A stretch of 12,260 bases of DNA from DASUTW01 sp035513995 (GCA_035513995.1 DATKBL010000120.1:1-12260), one strand, 5' to 3'. Numbered from the stretch's first letter, positions 4,573 to 11,981 are shown. Made by a program: numbers and translations. The notes: generated by a model from the sequence alone, not told the origin.

Positions 4573-7215
4573 CTAGGCGGGCCCGAGCTCTCGGACCATC
4601 GCGACCGCCTGCTCCTCGGTGATCGCCTGCGCCTCCGCCTCGGCTCGGGCACGCTCCTCATCGGAGACGGTCTCGAGCAGGGGCGCCAGGAGGCCCGAGA
4701 ACTCGACCGACGCCTCCCCCAGCCCGACACCGATCTCCCGCTGGAGCTTGCCCGCCACGGCCAGCATGAGAAGGGCCCGCTCGCGCTCCCCGCGCTGGTT
4801 CGCGTAGATCGCGAAGTCGAAGATGAGCACCGGGATCGCCGAGCGGTCGCCCGCCTCCTGGAAGATGTCAAGAGCCCGCCGGAGGTGCGGGATCGCCTCG
4901 TCGCCCCGCCCCTCGTGGATCAGGGTCACCCCCAGCATGTGGAGCCCCCATGCCTCACCGAACAGGTCCTCGGCCTCGCGGTAGAGGGCGACGCTCTCCG
5001 TCAGCGCGGCCTCGGCGGCCTCGTACTCCTCGTCGTGGAGGTGTGCGCTCCCCACGACCCACTGCACCTTCGCCACACCGATCTGGTCGTCGAGCTCACG
5101 GAAGATCTCCAGCGCCTCCTCGAGCAGGGGGAGTCCTGCCTTCGATTCCTGCGGCCCGCCGATGCCGAACACGTGCATGCACGCCCGGTTGTAGAGGGCC
5201 TCCCCGATCCCCGCGAGGTCGCCGAGCTCGCGACGGAGCGTCAGGCACTCCTCGTACACCACGGCGGCCTGCGGGTCCCCCATCCAGTAGAGGATCCCCC
5301 CCAGCCCCTCCAGGGCATCCGCCCGCGGGCCCGGATGATCGAGAGCCCCCGGATGCGCCAGCAGCCTGCCGAGCCACTCCCGACCCTCGCGGAGGTGGGC
5401 GCGCATCTGCCAGAAGCGCCACGCGCGCCCGCCCAGCCGCAGCCCGAGCTCCAGGTCTCCGCCCTCCAGCGCCCAGGTCAGCGCGGCGCGGAGATTGTCG
5501 TGCTCGGCCGCCAGCGCGTCGAGCCACCGGGCCCGATCCGGTCCGAACAGGTTGGGCACGGCCTCCTCCACCCTCCGCAGGACGTACCCTGCGTGCCGCG
5601 TGCCGATCTCCTCGGCCTCGTCGGAGTCGTCCAACACCTCACGGGCGTACTCCCGGATGGTATGGAGCATCAGGTAACGGGTCCCGGCGGGCCCGGTGGC
5701 CAGCGTCCGCAGCAGGCTCTTGTCGAGGAGCGAGGCCACGAGGTCGAGGACGTCCGCGCCGAGCTCGCCCTGCGGGCTGCACACCTCGTCGGCCGCCTCC
5801 AGGCTGAAACCGCCCATGAAGATCGAGAGCCGGCTGAACAACGTCCGCTCCTTCGCCTCGAGCAGGTCGTAGCTCCAGGCGATCGCTCCGCGGAGGGTCT
5901 GCTGCCGCTCGGGGAGGTCCCGGGCGCCGCCCGAGAGCAGGGCCAGGGTGCGGTCCAGCCGCTTGAGCAGCTCGTCGGGAGGGAGCAGCTTGATCCGAGC
6001 CGCGGCGAGCTCGATGGCCAGGGGGAGCCCGTCCAGGCGGGAGCAGATCTCGGCGACCGCGGGCGCGTTCTCGTTCGTGACGGCGAAGCCGGGCTCCACC
6101 GCGGTGGCGCGCTGGAGGAAGAGCTCGACGGCCTCGTACTGCGATAGGGCCTCGAGGGGCGGCAGGTCGGCGAGGTCGGGGAGGCGGAGCGGCGGCACCG
6201 GGTACTCGCGCTCCCCGACGAGGTGCAGCGGCTCGCGGCTGGTGGCCAGCACCTTCACGCCGTCGGTGGCGCCTATGAGCTCGCCGACGGTCCCGGCCGC
6301 CGGGATGACCTGCTCGAAGTTGTCGAGCACCAGCAGCATCTCGCGATCGGCGAGGTGCTCGATCAGGGCCTCGATCGCCGAGCGACCCGGGTCCTCCTCG
6401 ACCTTCAGCACCTCGGCGATCCTCGACGCCACCAGCTCGGGGTTCTCGATCGCGGCGAGCGGCACGAAGAACACCCCATCCTCGAACGCGTCCTCGAGCC
6501 CCGACCCGACCTGGATCGAGAGGCGGGTCTTCCCGGACCCGCCAGGGCCGGTCAGGGTCAGCAGGCGCGTCTCGGCCAGGATCTCCGGGATCTCCGCGAG
6601 CTCCTCTCGGCGTCCGACGAAGCTGGTGAGCGGCTCCTGGAGGTTCCCTCGTCGGGTGTCGAGGGAGCGGATCTGCGGGAACTCCTGGGGCAGCCCGGGG
6701 ACCTGGAGCTGATAGAGGCGTTCGGGTCGGGGGAGGTCCTTCAGACGGTGCTCGCCAAGGTCCCGCATCGTCACGCCTTCGGGGAGGGTCTGGGCGACGA
6801 GCGCGTGCGTGGCTTCCGACAGCAAGACCTGCCCCCCATGGGCCGCCGCCGCGATGCGGGCCGCCCGATGGAGATCGATCCCCGTGTAGTTGTCGCCGCC
6901 GAGGATCGCCTCGCCTGTATGGAGCCCCATGCGGACGCGTACGCGCTCGCCCTCCGGCCACTCGTGCTGCTCCAGCGCCTGCTGGGCTGAGGCCGCCGCC
7001 GCGACGGCATCGGGCGCCGCGGGGAACACGACGAAGAAGGAGTCGCCCTCGGTCCCCACCTCGAAGCCGCCCGCGGCCTCGAAGACCTGGCGGAGGAGGC
7101 GCTGGTGCTCCTCGAGCAGGGCGGGATAGCGATCCCGGAGCCGTGCCAGGATCCTCGTGCTCCCCTGGATGTCCGTGAGCAGGAACGTGATCGTTCCGGT
7201 GGGCAGATCCGTCAT
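4573..7215 (-). CDS. Class III cyclase-like / STAND (NB-ARC) ATPase / TPR signalling protein
   Basis: This is an 880-residue three-part protein without signal peptide or membrane helix. Residues 5-172 form a class III nucleotidyl cyclase homology domain. Both metal aspartates are present: D15 in FLLTDIQGST and D58 in GTEGDSFFVVF. The usual substrate and catalytic positions differ: G54 where lysine is typical, N109 for aspartate, and H116 for the transition-state asparagine; R120 is kept. Residues 198-480 are an AAA/NB-ARC module with SFVGRREEL, Walker A GPGGSGKT (223-230), Walker B LLVLDNFEQ (D298), TSREPL and DGLPLAIELAAARI. The remainder is TPR-like helical repeats. There is no C-terminal LuxR HTH, unlike many relatives. 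The start at 7215 begins the conserved cyclase fold and has GAGGAC upstream; an in-frame upstream start at 7257 is less likely. It probably acts as an ATP-gated signalling switch; partner unknown. Confidence 0.88.
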   Translation of the reverse strand: MTDLPTGTITFLLTDIQGSTRILARLRDRYPALLEEHQRLLRQVFEAAGGFEVGTEGDSFFVVFPAAPDAVAAAASAQQALEQHEWPEGERVRVRMGLHTGEAILGGDNYTGIDLHRAARIAAAAHGGQVLLSEATHALVAQTLPEGVTMRDLGEHRLKDLPRPERLYQLQVPGLPQEFPQIRSLDTRRGNLQEPLTSFVGRREELAEIPEILAETRLLTLTGPGGSGKTRLSIQVGSGLEDAFEDGVFFVPLAAIENPELVASRIAEVLKVEEDPGRSAIEALIEHLADREMLLVLDNFEQVIPAAGTVGELIGATDGVKVLATSREPLHLVGEREYPVPPLRLPDLADLPPLEALSQYEAVELFLQRATAVEPGFAVTNENAPAVAEICSRLDGLPLAIELAAARIKLLPPDELLKRLDRTLALLSGGARDLPERQQTLRGAIAWSYDLLEAKERTLFSRLSIFMGGFSLEAADEVCSPQGELGADVLDLVASLLDKSLLRTLATGPAGTRYLMLHTIREYAREVLDDSDEAEEIGTRHAGYVLRRVEEAVPNLFGPDRARWLDALAAEHDNLRAALTWALEGGDLELGLRLGGRAWRFWQMRAHLREGREWLGRLLAHPGALDHPGPRADALEGLGGILYWMGDPQAAVVYEECLTLRRELGDLAGIGEALYNRACMHVFGIGGPQESKAGLPLLEEALEIFRELDDQIGVAKVQWVVGSAHLHDEEYEAAEAALTESVALYREAEDLFGEAWGLHMLGVTLIHEGRGDEAIPHLRRALDIFQEAGDRSAIPVLIFDFAIYANQRGERERALLMLAVAGKLQREIGVGLGEASVEFSGLLAPLLETVSDEERARAEAEAQAITEEQAVAMVRELGPA

Positions 7216-7239
7216 GACGAGTCCTCGTTCAACCGCGCC

Positions 7240-7245
7240 ATTATG
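7240..7245 (-). promoter_or_regulatory. Candidate -10 element for the STAND gene
   Basis: CATAAT on the minus strand matches 5 of 6 bases of the -10 consensus and stands out in this GC-rich region, 24 bases upstream of the ATG at 7215. No good -35 is seen at 16-18 bases' spacing, so this is a weak call. Confidence 0.3.
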
Positions 7246-7271
7246 CGCCGCGCACAACGACGCTCGCAGGA

Positions 7272-7300
7272 TTGCGGGGACCGCGGATGCCTGCTACGAT
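7272..7300 (+). promoter_or_regulatory. Extended -10 promoter of the zinc uptake operon
   Basis: TTGCGG (7272-7277) and TACGAT (7295-7300) are separated by exactly 17 bases. The -10 is preceded by TGC, making the extended motif TGNTANNAT. Transcription should begin near 7307, only about six bases before the ATG at 7313, so the message would be almost leaderless. Its position just upstream of the Zur-type box supports the call. Confidence 0.6.
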
Positions 7301-7312
7301 CCGGTACTAGGA

Positions 7313-8227
7313 ATGAGGATGATTCTCATGACCATCGGGGTGGCCCTGGCCCTGCCCGCGTGCAGCCAGGGCGTCACCGAGGATCCCGAGGGCCTCCGCG
7401 TCGCCGCGGGGTTCTTCCCCATCGCGGAGGCGGCCGAGATCGTGGGAGGCCCCCGCGTACACGTCGAGAACCTCACGCCGCCCGGGAGCGACCCGCACGA
7501 CGTGGAGCTGACTCCCGACGAGGTGGACCTCATCCTCGATGCCGACCTCCTCCTCTACCTCGGAGGCGGGTTCCAGTCCGGCGTCGAGGAGCTCGCCGAG
7601 CGACGGGACGGGGCTTCCCTGGACCTCCTGGAAGGCGTGGAGACGATCGAGGGAACGGACGAGCACGAGGGCGAGGAGGAGGGGCACGAGGGCGAGGAGG
7701 TCGATCCGCACATCTGGCTGGACATGCTCCGATACGCGCGGCTGGTCGAGCGCGTGGGCGAGGCGCTCGTCGAGGTCGACGCGGAGGGCGCGGAAGCCTA
7801 CCGGGAGCGCGCGGGAGCCCACACCGAGGAGATCCGCGCGCTCGACGAGCGGTTCGCCGGGCGGCTGGCGGCGTGCGAGCGCGACCTCCTGGTCGTCTCG
7901 CACGCCGCCTTCGGCTACCTCGCCGACCGGTACGGCCTGCACCAGGAGGCGATCACCGGGATCTCCCCCGAGAGCGAGCCCGACCCGCAGCGCCTCGCGG
8001 AACTGACCGACCTGGTGCGATCTGAGGGGGTCACCACCGTGTTCACGGAGACGCTCGTCTCCCCGGACGTGGCGGAGACGCTCGCACGCGAGGCCGGTGT
8101 GGAGACGGCCGTGCTCAATCCGCTGGAGGGCCTCACCGAGGAGGAGGACGCCGCGGGCGAGACCTATCTGTCGGTGATGGAGTCGAACCTCGAGACGATC
8201 GCGGAGGCGCTCGGTTGTCCGGGCTGA
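7313..8227 (+). CDS. znuA: Zinc ABC transporter substrate-binding lipoprotein (ZnuA-like)
   Basis: This 304-residue cluster A-I metal-binding protein captures zinc outside the membrane and delivers it to the permease. Residues 1-16 are a short lipoprotein signal ending in the lipobox LPAC, with C17 as lipidation site. Expected ligands are H62 (GSDPHDVELTP), H133 (VDPHIWLD) and H197 (VVSHAAFGYLADRYGLH), plus an acidic residue in the C-lobe (VFTETLVSPD region). Residues 113-129 form a short loop rich in E, G and H, the charged loop common in zinc-type members. C188 and a cysteine near the C-terminus could pair. I chose the ATG at 7313 because it supplies an arginine before the hydrophobic core. 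ATGs at 7319 and 7328 would shorten an already short signal. Manganese is a less likely substrate given the loop and the Zur box. Confidence 0.9.
   Translation: MRMILMTIGVALALPACSQGVTEDPEGLRVAAGFFPIAEAAEIVGGPRVHVENLTPPGSDPHDVELTPDEVDLILDADLLLYLGGGFQSGVEELAERRDGASLDLLEGVETIEGTDEHEGEEEGHEGEEVDPHIWLDMLRYARLVERVGEALVEVDAEGAEAYRERAGAHTEEIRALDERFAGRLAACERDLLVVSHAAFGYLADRYGLHQEAITGISPESEPDPQRLAELTDLVRSEGVTTVFTETLVSPDVAETLAREAGVETAVLNPLEGLTEEEDAAGETYLSVMESNLETIAEALGCPG
7314..7328. promoter_or_regulatory. Zur-type operator overlapping the znuA start codon
   Basis: TGAGGATGATTCTCA is a 15-bp near-palindrome: seven-base arms around a central G with one mismatched pair. The symmetry extends one base on each side to 17 bp. 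It resembles the actinobacterial Zur consensus, roughly TGAAAATGATTTTCA, differing at only two positions as I recall it. It covers bases 2 and 3 of the chosen ATG and the next four codons, just after the predicted transcription start. A bound Zur dimer would block initiation. The Fur-family gene at the end of the operon is the obvious candidate to bind it. Confidence 0.75.
8203..8207 (+). promoter_or_regulatory. Ribosome binding site supporting the TTG start of znuC
   Basis: GGAGG lies inside the 3' end of znuA, seven bases before the TTG at 8215. The open frame has no ATG before the ABC fold, so this site decides the start. Confidence 0.65.
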
Positions 8228-8997
8228 GCCGAGCCTACGAGGCCCGCGGCTCAACCGTCGAGCTCGCGAGCCTGGAGGGCGTCTCCTTCTCGTTCGACGG
8301 CGACCCGATCCTCGAGGACGTACACCTCAGGATCGAACGGGGGGAGTTCGTGGCGCTCGTCGGCCCCAACGGAAGCGGGAAGTCGACGCTCCTTCGGATC
8401 CTGCTCGGGCTGCTCCCCGTCGAGGGCGCTGTTCGACTGCTGGGGCAGCCGCCCGATGAGCTGCGCGATCGGTGGCGGGTCGGTTACGTGCCTCAGCGGC
8501 CGATGCTCGCCGGAGACCAGGTGGCCAGCGTCGAGGAGGTGGTCGCGGCGGGCCGGCTCGCCCGCCGCGGGTGGTGGCGCCGGTTCCGGAGGGAGGATCG
8601 CGAAGCGATCGGGCACGCTCTCGAGTCGGTCGGGCTGCTCCCCCTGCGACACCGGCGGGTGAGCCACCTGTCGATCGGGCAGCAGCAGCGCGTCTTCATC
8701 GCCAGGGCCTTCGCCTCGGAGCCCGATCTCCTCGTGCTCGACGAACCCATCTCCGGGGTGGACGCCGAGTCGCAGCGCCGGTTCCGCGCCTCCCTGCTCC
8801 ACACGATCGAGGACCACGAGACGGGGGTGCTCCTCGTCTCCCACGAGCTCGGCGCCGTGGCCGATGACCTCGATCGCGTGGTGGTCCTGAAGGGCCGGGT
8901 GCTGTTCGACGGCCCCCCGCAGGAGCTGATGGCCCGCGGCGTGAGCCTCGGGGTGCACCCCGAGGACCTTCCCTTCTGGCTGGAGGAGCTCCGATGA
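8215..8997 (+). CDS. znuC: Zinc ABC transporter ATP-binding protein (ZnuC-like)
   Basis: This 260-residue cytoplasmic ATPase powers the permease. All ABC motifs are in order: Walker A GPNGSGKST (50-58), Q-loop VPQRP (Q94), signature LSIGQQQR (152-159), Walker B LLVLDEP (D176, E177), D-loop SGVD and H-loop VSHE (H210). The signature has isoleucine where LSGGQ has the first glycine. The protein starts at TTG 8215, 13 bases inside the znuA stop, supported by GGAGG at 8203-8207; this suggests translational coupling. It overlaps the permease gene by four bases (ATGA). The metal is inferred from its neighbours, since the ATPase itself does not show substrate. Confidence 0.9.
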   Translation: MSGLSRAYEARGSTVELASLEGVSFSFDGDPILEDVHLRIERGEFVALVGPNGSGKSTLLRILLGLLPVEGAVRLLGQPPDELRDRWRVGYVPQRPMLAGDQVASVEEVVAAGRLARRGWWRRFRREDREAIGHALESVGLLPLRHRRVSHLSIGQQQRVFIARAFASEPDLLVLDEPISGVDAESQRRFRASLLHTIEDHETGVLLVSHELGAVADDLDRVVVLKGRVLFDGPPQELMARGVSLGVHPEDLPFWLEELR

Positions 8998-9878
8998 CCC
9001 TCCCCTGGCCCTTCGAGCGGGAGTACATGCAGCTCGCGCTGGCGGCGGGGCTCGTGGTGGGGGTGTGCGGCCCGCTGATCGGCGCGTTCCTGGTCCAGAA
9101 ACGGATGTCGCTGATGGGCGACGGCCTGGGCCACCTCGCGTTCGCCGGCGTCGCGGGGGCGATCCTGCTCGGCGTGTGGCCGCTGTGGGGGGCCCTGCTG
9201 TTCACGGTGGTGGGCGCGCTCGCGGTCGAGGCCCTGCGCGCCCGCGGGAAGACCTCGGGCGACCTCGCCCTCGCGATCGCCTTCTATGTGGGGATCGCCT
9301 CGGGCGTGGTCATGCTGGGGCTGGCCGGCTCCCTGAACGCCACCGTCTTCACGTACCTCTTCGGCCAGATCCTGACCGTCACGGGACGAGAGGTGGCCGT
9401 CGTCGCGGGCCTGGGCGGGATCATCATTATGGCGTTCGCGCTCTCTCGCCGGGCGCTCTTCGCCATCGTCGGGGACGAGGAGTGGGCGCGCGTGGCGGGG
9501 CTCCCCGTCGGCGCCCTCAACGCGCTCCTCGCGGTCCTCACCGCGATCATCGTGGTCGCGGCGATGCGGGTCGTGGGACTACTGCTCGTCGCGGCCCTGA
9601 TGGTCCTGCCGGTCGCGGGAGGCCAGCTACTCGCCCGCTCCTTCGGCGGGACCCTCCTCTGGTCGTCGGCGATCGGCGGGGCATCGGTGATCGCCGGCCT
9701 CGTCGCGGCCCGAACCCTCGGCCTCGCCCCCAGCGGGACGATCGTGCTCTTCGCCGCGGGCATCTTCCTGATCGCCGCGCTCGTCTCGGCGCTTCGGCGG
9801 CGCCTCGGGGGGCCGGCCGACGCGGAGCCCCCCGCCCTGCGCCTCGGTGAGCCGATGGCCGGAGGAGACGACGCGTGA
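8994..9878 (+). CDS. znuB: Zinc ABC transporter permease (ZnuB-like, ABC-3 family)
   Basis: This is a 294-residue integral membrane protein with about eight hydrophobic helices. It carries the ABC-3 family hallmark near the second helix, QKRMSLMGDGLGHLAFAGVA, the equivalent of the MSxxGDALSH motif of ZnuB. Later conserved stretches are KTSGDLALAIAFYVGIASG and AMRVVGLLLVAALMVLPVA. The C-terminal tail (about 270-294) is polar and cytoplasmic. The ATG overlaps the znuC stop as ATGA, with GGAGG at 8982-8986 seven bases upstream. Its own TGA overlaps the GTG of the Fur-family gene. The arrangement implies a homodimeric channel made together with its ATPase and regulator. Confidence 0.92.
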   Translation: MTLPWPFEREYMQLALAAGLVVGVCGPLIGAFLVQKRMSLMGDGLGHLAFAGVAGAILLGVWPLWGALLFTVVGALAVEALRARGKTSGDLALAIAFYVGIASGVVMLGLAGSLNATVFTYLFGQILTVTGREVAVVAGLGGIIIMAFALSRRALFAIVGDEEWARVAGLPVGALNALLAVLTAIIVVAAMRVVGLLLVAALMVLPVAGGQLLARSFGGTLLWSSAIGGASVIAGLVAARTLGLAPSGTIVLFAAGIFLIAALVSALRRRLGGPADAEPPALRLGEPMAGGDDA

Positions 9879-10315
9879 GCGCGCCTCCCGACCTCCACCC
9901 GACGGTCGCGCAGGAGCTGCGTCGCGACGGCCAGCGGTACACGCCAGTGCGGCGGCTGCTCGTCGACATCCTGGTCGGGGCCGAGCGCCCGCTCACGATC
10001 CCTGAGATCCTCCGGCGAGGCCGACGCCTGGCGCAGAGCTCCGTCTATCGGAACCTCGCGGTGCTCGAGCGAGCCGGCGTGGTGCGCCGCGTCGTGACGA
10101 GCGAGGAGCACGCGCGCTACGAGCTGGCCGAGGAGCTGGCAGGCCATCACCACCACCTGATCTGCGCCTCCTGTGGGAGGGTCGACGACTTCGTGACGCC
10201 GCCGCGAGTCGAGCGGGTCCTCGACCGGACGATCTCGGAGGTGGCCTCGGACGCGGGCTTCTCCCCAACGCACCACCGGCTCGACCTCGTGGGCCTCTGC
10301 GACCGCTGCAGCTGA
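9875..10315 (+). CDS. zur: Fur-family metalloregulator, probable zinc uptake regulator (Zur)
   Basis: This is a 146-residue repressor. The N-terminal winged helix (about 10-83) ends in the recognition segment SSVYRNLAVLERAGVVRR (55-72), with RYEL at 81-84. The dimerisation domain has HHHHLICASCG (H91-H94, C97, C100) and ends in CDRCS (C142, C145), the two CxxC pairs that form the structural zinc site in this family. The GTG start at 9875 overlaps the permease stop (GTGA) and follows GGAGGAG at 9861-9867. Being the last gene of a zinc transporter operon with a Zur-type box at its head argues strongly for Zur over Fur or Mur, and for autoregulation. When zinc is replete it should repress the operon. 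Confidence 0.88.
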   Translation: MSAPPDLHPTVAQELRRDGQRYTPVRRLLVDILVGAERPLTIPEILRRGRRLAQSSVYRNLAVLERAGVVRRVVTSEEHARYELAEELAGHHHHLICASCGRVDDFVTPPRVERVLDRTISEVASDAGFSPTHHRLDLVGLCDRCS

Positions 10316-10327
10316 GGAGGCCTCAGC
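10311..10327. terminator. Hairpin spanning the convergent zur and FIST stop codons
   Basis: GCTGAGG-AGG-CCTCAGC is a perfect 7-bp stem with a 3-base loop. The stop codons of both convergent genes lie within its arms. It could terminate transcription from both sides, as compact hairpins without a U-tract are thought to do in actinobacteria. There is no T-run on either strand, so termination is inferred. Confidence 0.5.
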
Positions 10328-11450
10328 CCGCGTCGTAGAAGAGCGCCAGGCTGGCGGTGAAGCCGTGGAGGAAGCTCCGCGGACCGACCGGTCCCAGCTC
10401 GCCGGCCGCGAAGAACCCCGCCACCGGCGGCTCCTCGAGCTCCTTCGCCACGAGCGACGCGTCGTGGTCGGGCGCGGCGAAGAGCCTCGAGCCCCTCCCG
10501 TTGCAGGTGAACAGCAGGGCGCCCCGGGGCCGCTCGAGCCCGGCCAGCGACCCGCGGAGATCGTCGGCGGCGGAGTCGGCGTCGCGGACATGGAAGCGGA
10601 CCGTCTCGCCCACCCCCACCTCGTCGCCCACGGCCATCGCACCGCTCTCGCGATCGGCGCCGAGCACTCCTCGGATCAGGAAGTCGCCGCGCTCGGACGT
10701 CTCCGAATGCTCGTCGATCACCCGGCCCAGATGGAGACCGCCGGTGAGGAGGCGGCGGTCGCGCTCGTCGGCCGCCGCGTAGATCTGGCGGAGCCGGTCC
10801 AGCGGGGGACGCCCGCCGAGCTCCTCGATGAGGTTGCCCTCTGCCCGGGTGACCGTGAACGCCGGCCCGACCGGCCGGCATCCCTGGGAGACGACGACGC
10901 GAACGGGGACGCCGCCCGGCAGGCGCACGCCGACCGCTCCCGACGCGACCACCTCGTCACCGAAGAACAGGCGGGTGGAGCCGGGAGGGAACACCCCGCT
11001 GGCCATCCCGCCGATCACGGTGGTGCCGGGGCGTCGCTCAGCGAGCTCGTCGAGGAACGCGTCGGCCGGGAACGAGAACGGGTCGGCGATCACGATGTGG
11101 GTCTCCCCGGGCTCGCCCTCGGGCATCCCGACGAAGCCGTCGCCGTCGAAGCCGAGACGGTACGGCTCGACCGGCTCCGGGAACCGGGCCAGCCAGACGG
11201 CGACCGCAGGCCCGTCCTCGATCTCGCGATCCCGCCCGACGACCGACTCCCCAACGCACCCGAGGAGAGCGCCGGGCGAAGCGGCCTCGCGGACGGCGTC
11301 GACCACCTCCGCGGGATCGTGATGGGTGCTCGAGAAGACCAGGGCGAGGTTCGCGCGGTCGCGGAGGGGCTCCCGAGCGGCCATCGCCGCCTCGATCGCC
11401 GCAGGCCTCGCCCGCGCCTCTGTCGAGAGTCCCGCCCCGATCTCGAGCAT
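10323..11450 (-). CDS. FIST-domain sensory protein (FIST_N plus FIST_C)
   Basis: This is a 375-residue soluble protein without signal peptide. The N-terminal half (to about 205) has FIST_N features: NLALVFSSTHHDPAEVVDAV, then GALLGCVGESVVG, a PFSFPADAFLDEL segment, VIGGMASGVF and GAVGVRLPG. The C-terminal half has FIST_C features: EGNLIEELGGRPPLDRL, GDFLIRGVLGADRESGAMAVGD written here as two pieces around LGAD, and GALLFTCNGRGSRLF, ending in FFAAGELGPVG and FLHGFTASLALF. FIST domains are thought to sense small ligands and are usually fused to or encoded beside signalling modules. This one stands alone. The ATG at 11450 has GGTGGAG just upstream; an in-frame GTG at 11459 is the alternative. 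It lies 69 bp after the thioredoxin-like gene. Ligand and output are unknown. Confidence 0.85.
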   Translation of the reverse strand: MLEIGAGLSTEARARPAAIEAAMAAREPLRDRANLALVFSSTHHDPAEVVDAVREAASPGALLGCVGESVVGRDREIEDGPAVAVWLARFPEPVEPYRLGFDGDGFVGMPEGEPGETHIVIADPFSFPADAFLDELAERRPGTTVIGGMASGVFPPGSTRLFFGDEVVASGAVGVRLPGGVPVRVVVSQGCRPVGPAFTVTRAEGNLIEELGGRPPLDRLRQIYAAADERDRRLLTGGLHLGRVIDEHSETSERGDFLIRGVLGADRESGAMAVGDEVGVGETVRFHVRDADSAADDLRGSLAGLERPRGALLFTCNGRGSRLFAAPDHDASLVAKELEEPPVAGFFAAGELGPVGPRSFLHGFTASLALFYDAG

Positions 11451-11455
11451 GCTCT

Positions 11456-11473
11456 CCACCCTACACCGGGTGG
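11456..11473 (-). promoter_or_regulatory. Hairpin that could occlude the FIST ribosome site
   Basis: On the minus strand CCACCC-GGTGTA-GGGTGG forms a 6-bp stem with a 6-base loop. The 3' arm contains part of the GGTGGAG ribosome site, five bases from the ATG at 11450. Folding would reduce access for ribosomes, a possible translational control. It could also be chance. Confidence 0.3.
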
Positions 11474-11488
11474 TCGGGACCCCTTCCG

Positions 11489-11505
11489 CCGCTCAGACCG
11501 AGCGG
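11489..11505 (-). repeat. Second inverted repeat in the thioredoxin-FIST gap
   Basis: CCGCTC-GGTCT-GAGCGG (minus strand) is a 6-bp stem with a 5-base loop, 15 bases after the thioredoxin-like stop. It has no U-tract. It may be a weak terminator or an RNA-stability element between the two genes. Confidence 0.3.
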
Positions 11506-11519
11506 GCGTTCCGAGAGCC

Positions 11520-11963
11520 TCACCCGGGGCGGAAGGGCGGGAGGCCGTCTCCCTCCTCGGAGGGAGGGGGCACGGGGCTCCCCAACAGCTCGCCCAGGCG
11601 GGCGGCGGCACGAGACCACCCCTCGCGGTCCCACGACTCGACGACGTCCACGACCCGACCGTCCGCCGTCACGAACAGGGTGGGGACGACCCGCACGCCC
11701 CACGCCGTCGAGACCTCGTACGGCTCCTCGTCCGGGATCGAGGCGAACGAGGTGTGGTACTCGGCGGCGAACTCCGCGGCTCGATCGGCCGAGTCCTGCA
11801 CCACCGCCGCGAACCGATCGCCCACCGCCCGGTACAGGCGCTCCGTCGGCGAGGCCGCCATCTGACAGGTCGGGCAGGTCACCTTGTAGAAGACGACCGC
11901 GGCGGGCTCGTCACCGAGGCTGGGGATCTCGGCCGCCGCGGAGCCCGGCTGGAGAGGCTCCAT
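11520..11963 (-). CDS. Thioredoxin-like protein with CPTC active site
   Basis: This is a 147-residue thioredoxin-fold protein. The redox motif C30-P-T-C33 follows the first strand (AAVVFYKVTCPTCQMA), and the cis-proline is P94 in GVRVVPTLFVTADGRVV. Both are needed for thiol-disulfide exchange. The active-site dipeptide is PT rather than the GP of classical thioredoxin. There is no signal peptide or anchor, so the protein should be cytosolic. The central part (residues 48-88) resembles the insertion of TlpA/ResA-like or peroxiredoxin-like proteins only loosely. The C-terminal 20 residues are P, E and G rich and probably disordered. The ATG at 11963 has TGAGGT just upstream. It starts 18 bp after the propeller gene and is probably in one operon with it. 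Confidence 0.85.
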   Translation of the reverse strand: MEPLQPGSAAAEIPSLGDEPAAVVFYKVTCPTCQMAASPTERLYRAVGDRFAAVVQDSADRAAEFAAEYHTSFASIPDEEPYEVSTAWGVRVVPTLFVTADGRVVDVVESWDREGWSRAAARLGELLGSPVPPPSEEGDGLPPFRPG

Positions 11964-11981
11964 GACCTCAGCCTATCTCGC

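Noticed and set aside
4566..4576. CTAGCAACTAG, a small inverted repeat at the STAND stop codon
   Set aside because: The 4-bp arms are too short to support a function; the in-frame stop explains half of it.
4885..6147. A 420-codon plus-strand open frame opposite the STAND gene, and other long frames there
   Set aside because: They are shadows of the conserved minus-strand protein, with no recognisable motif and biased composition.
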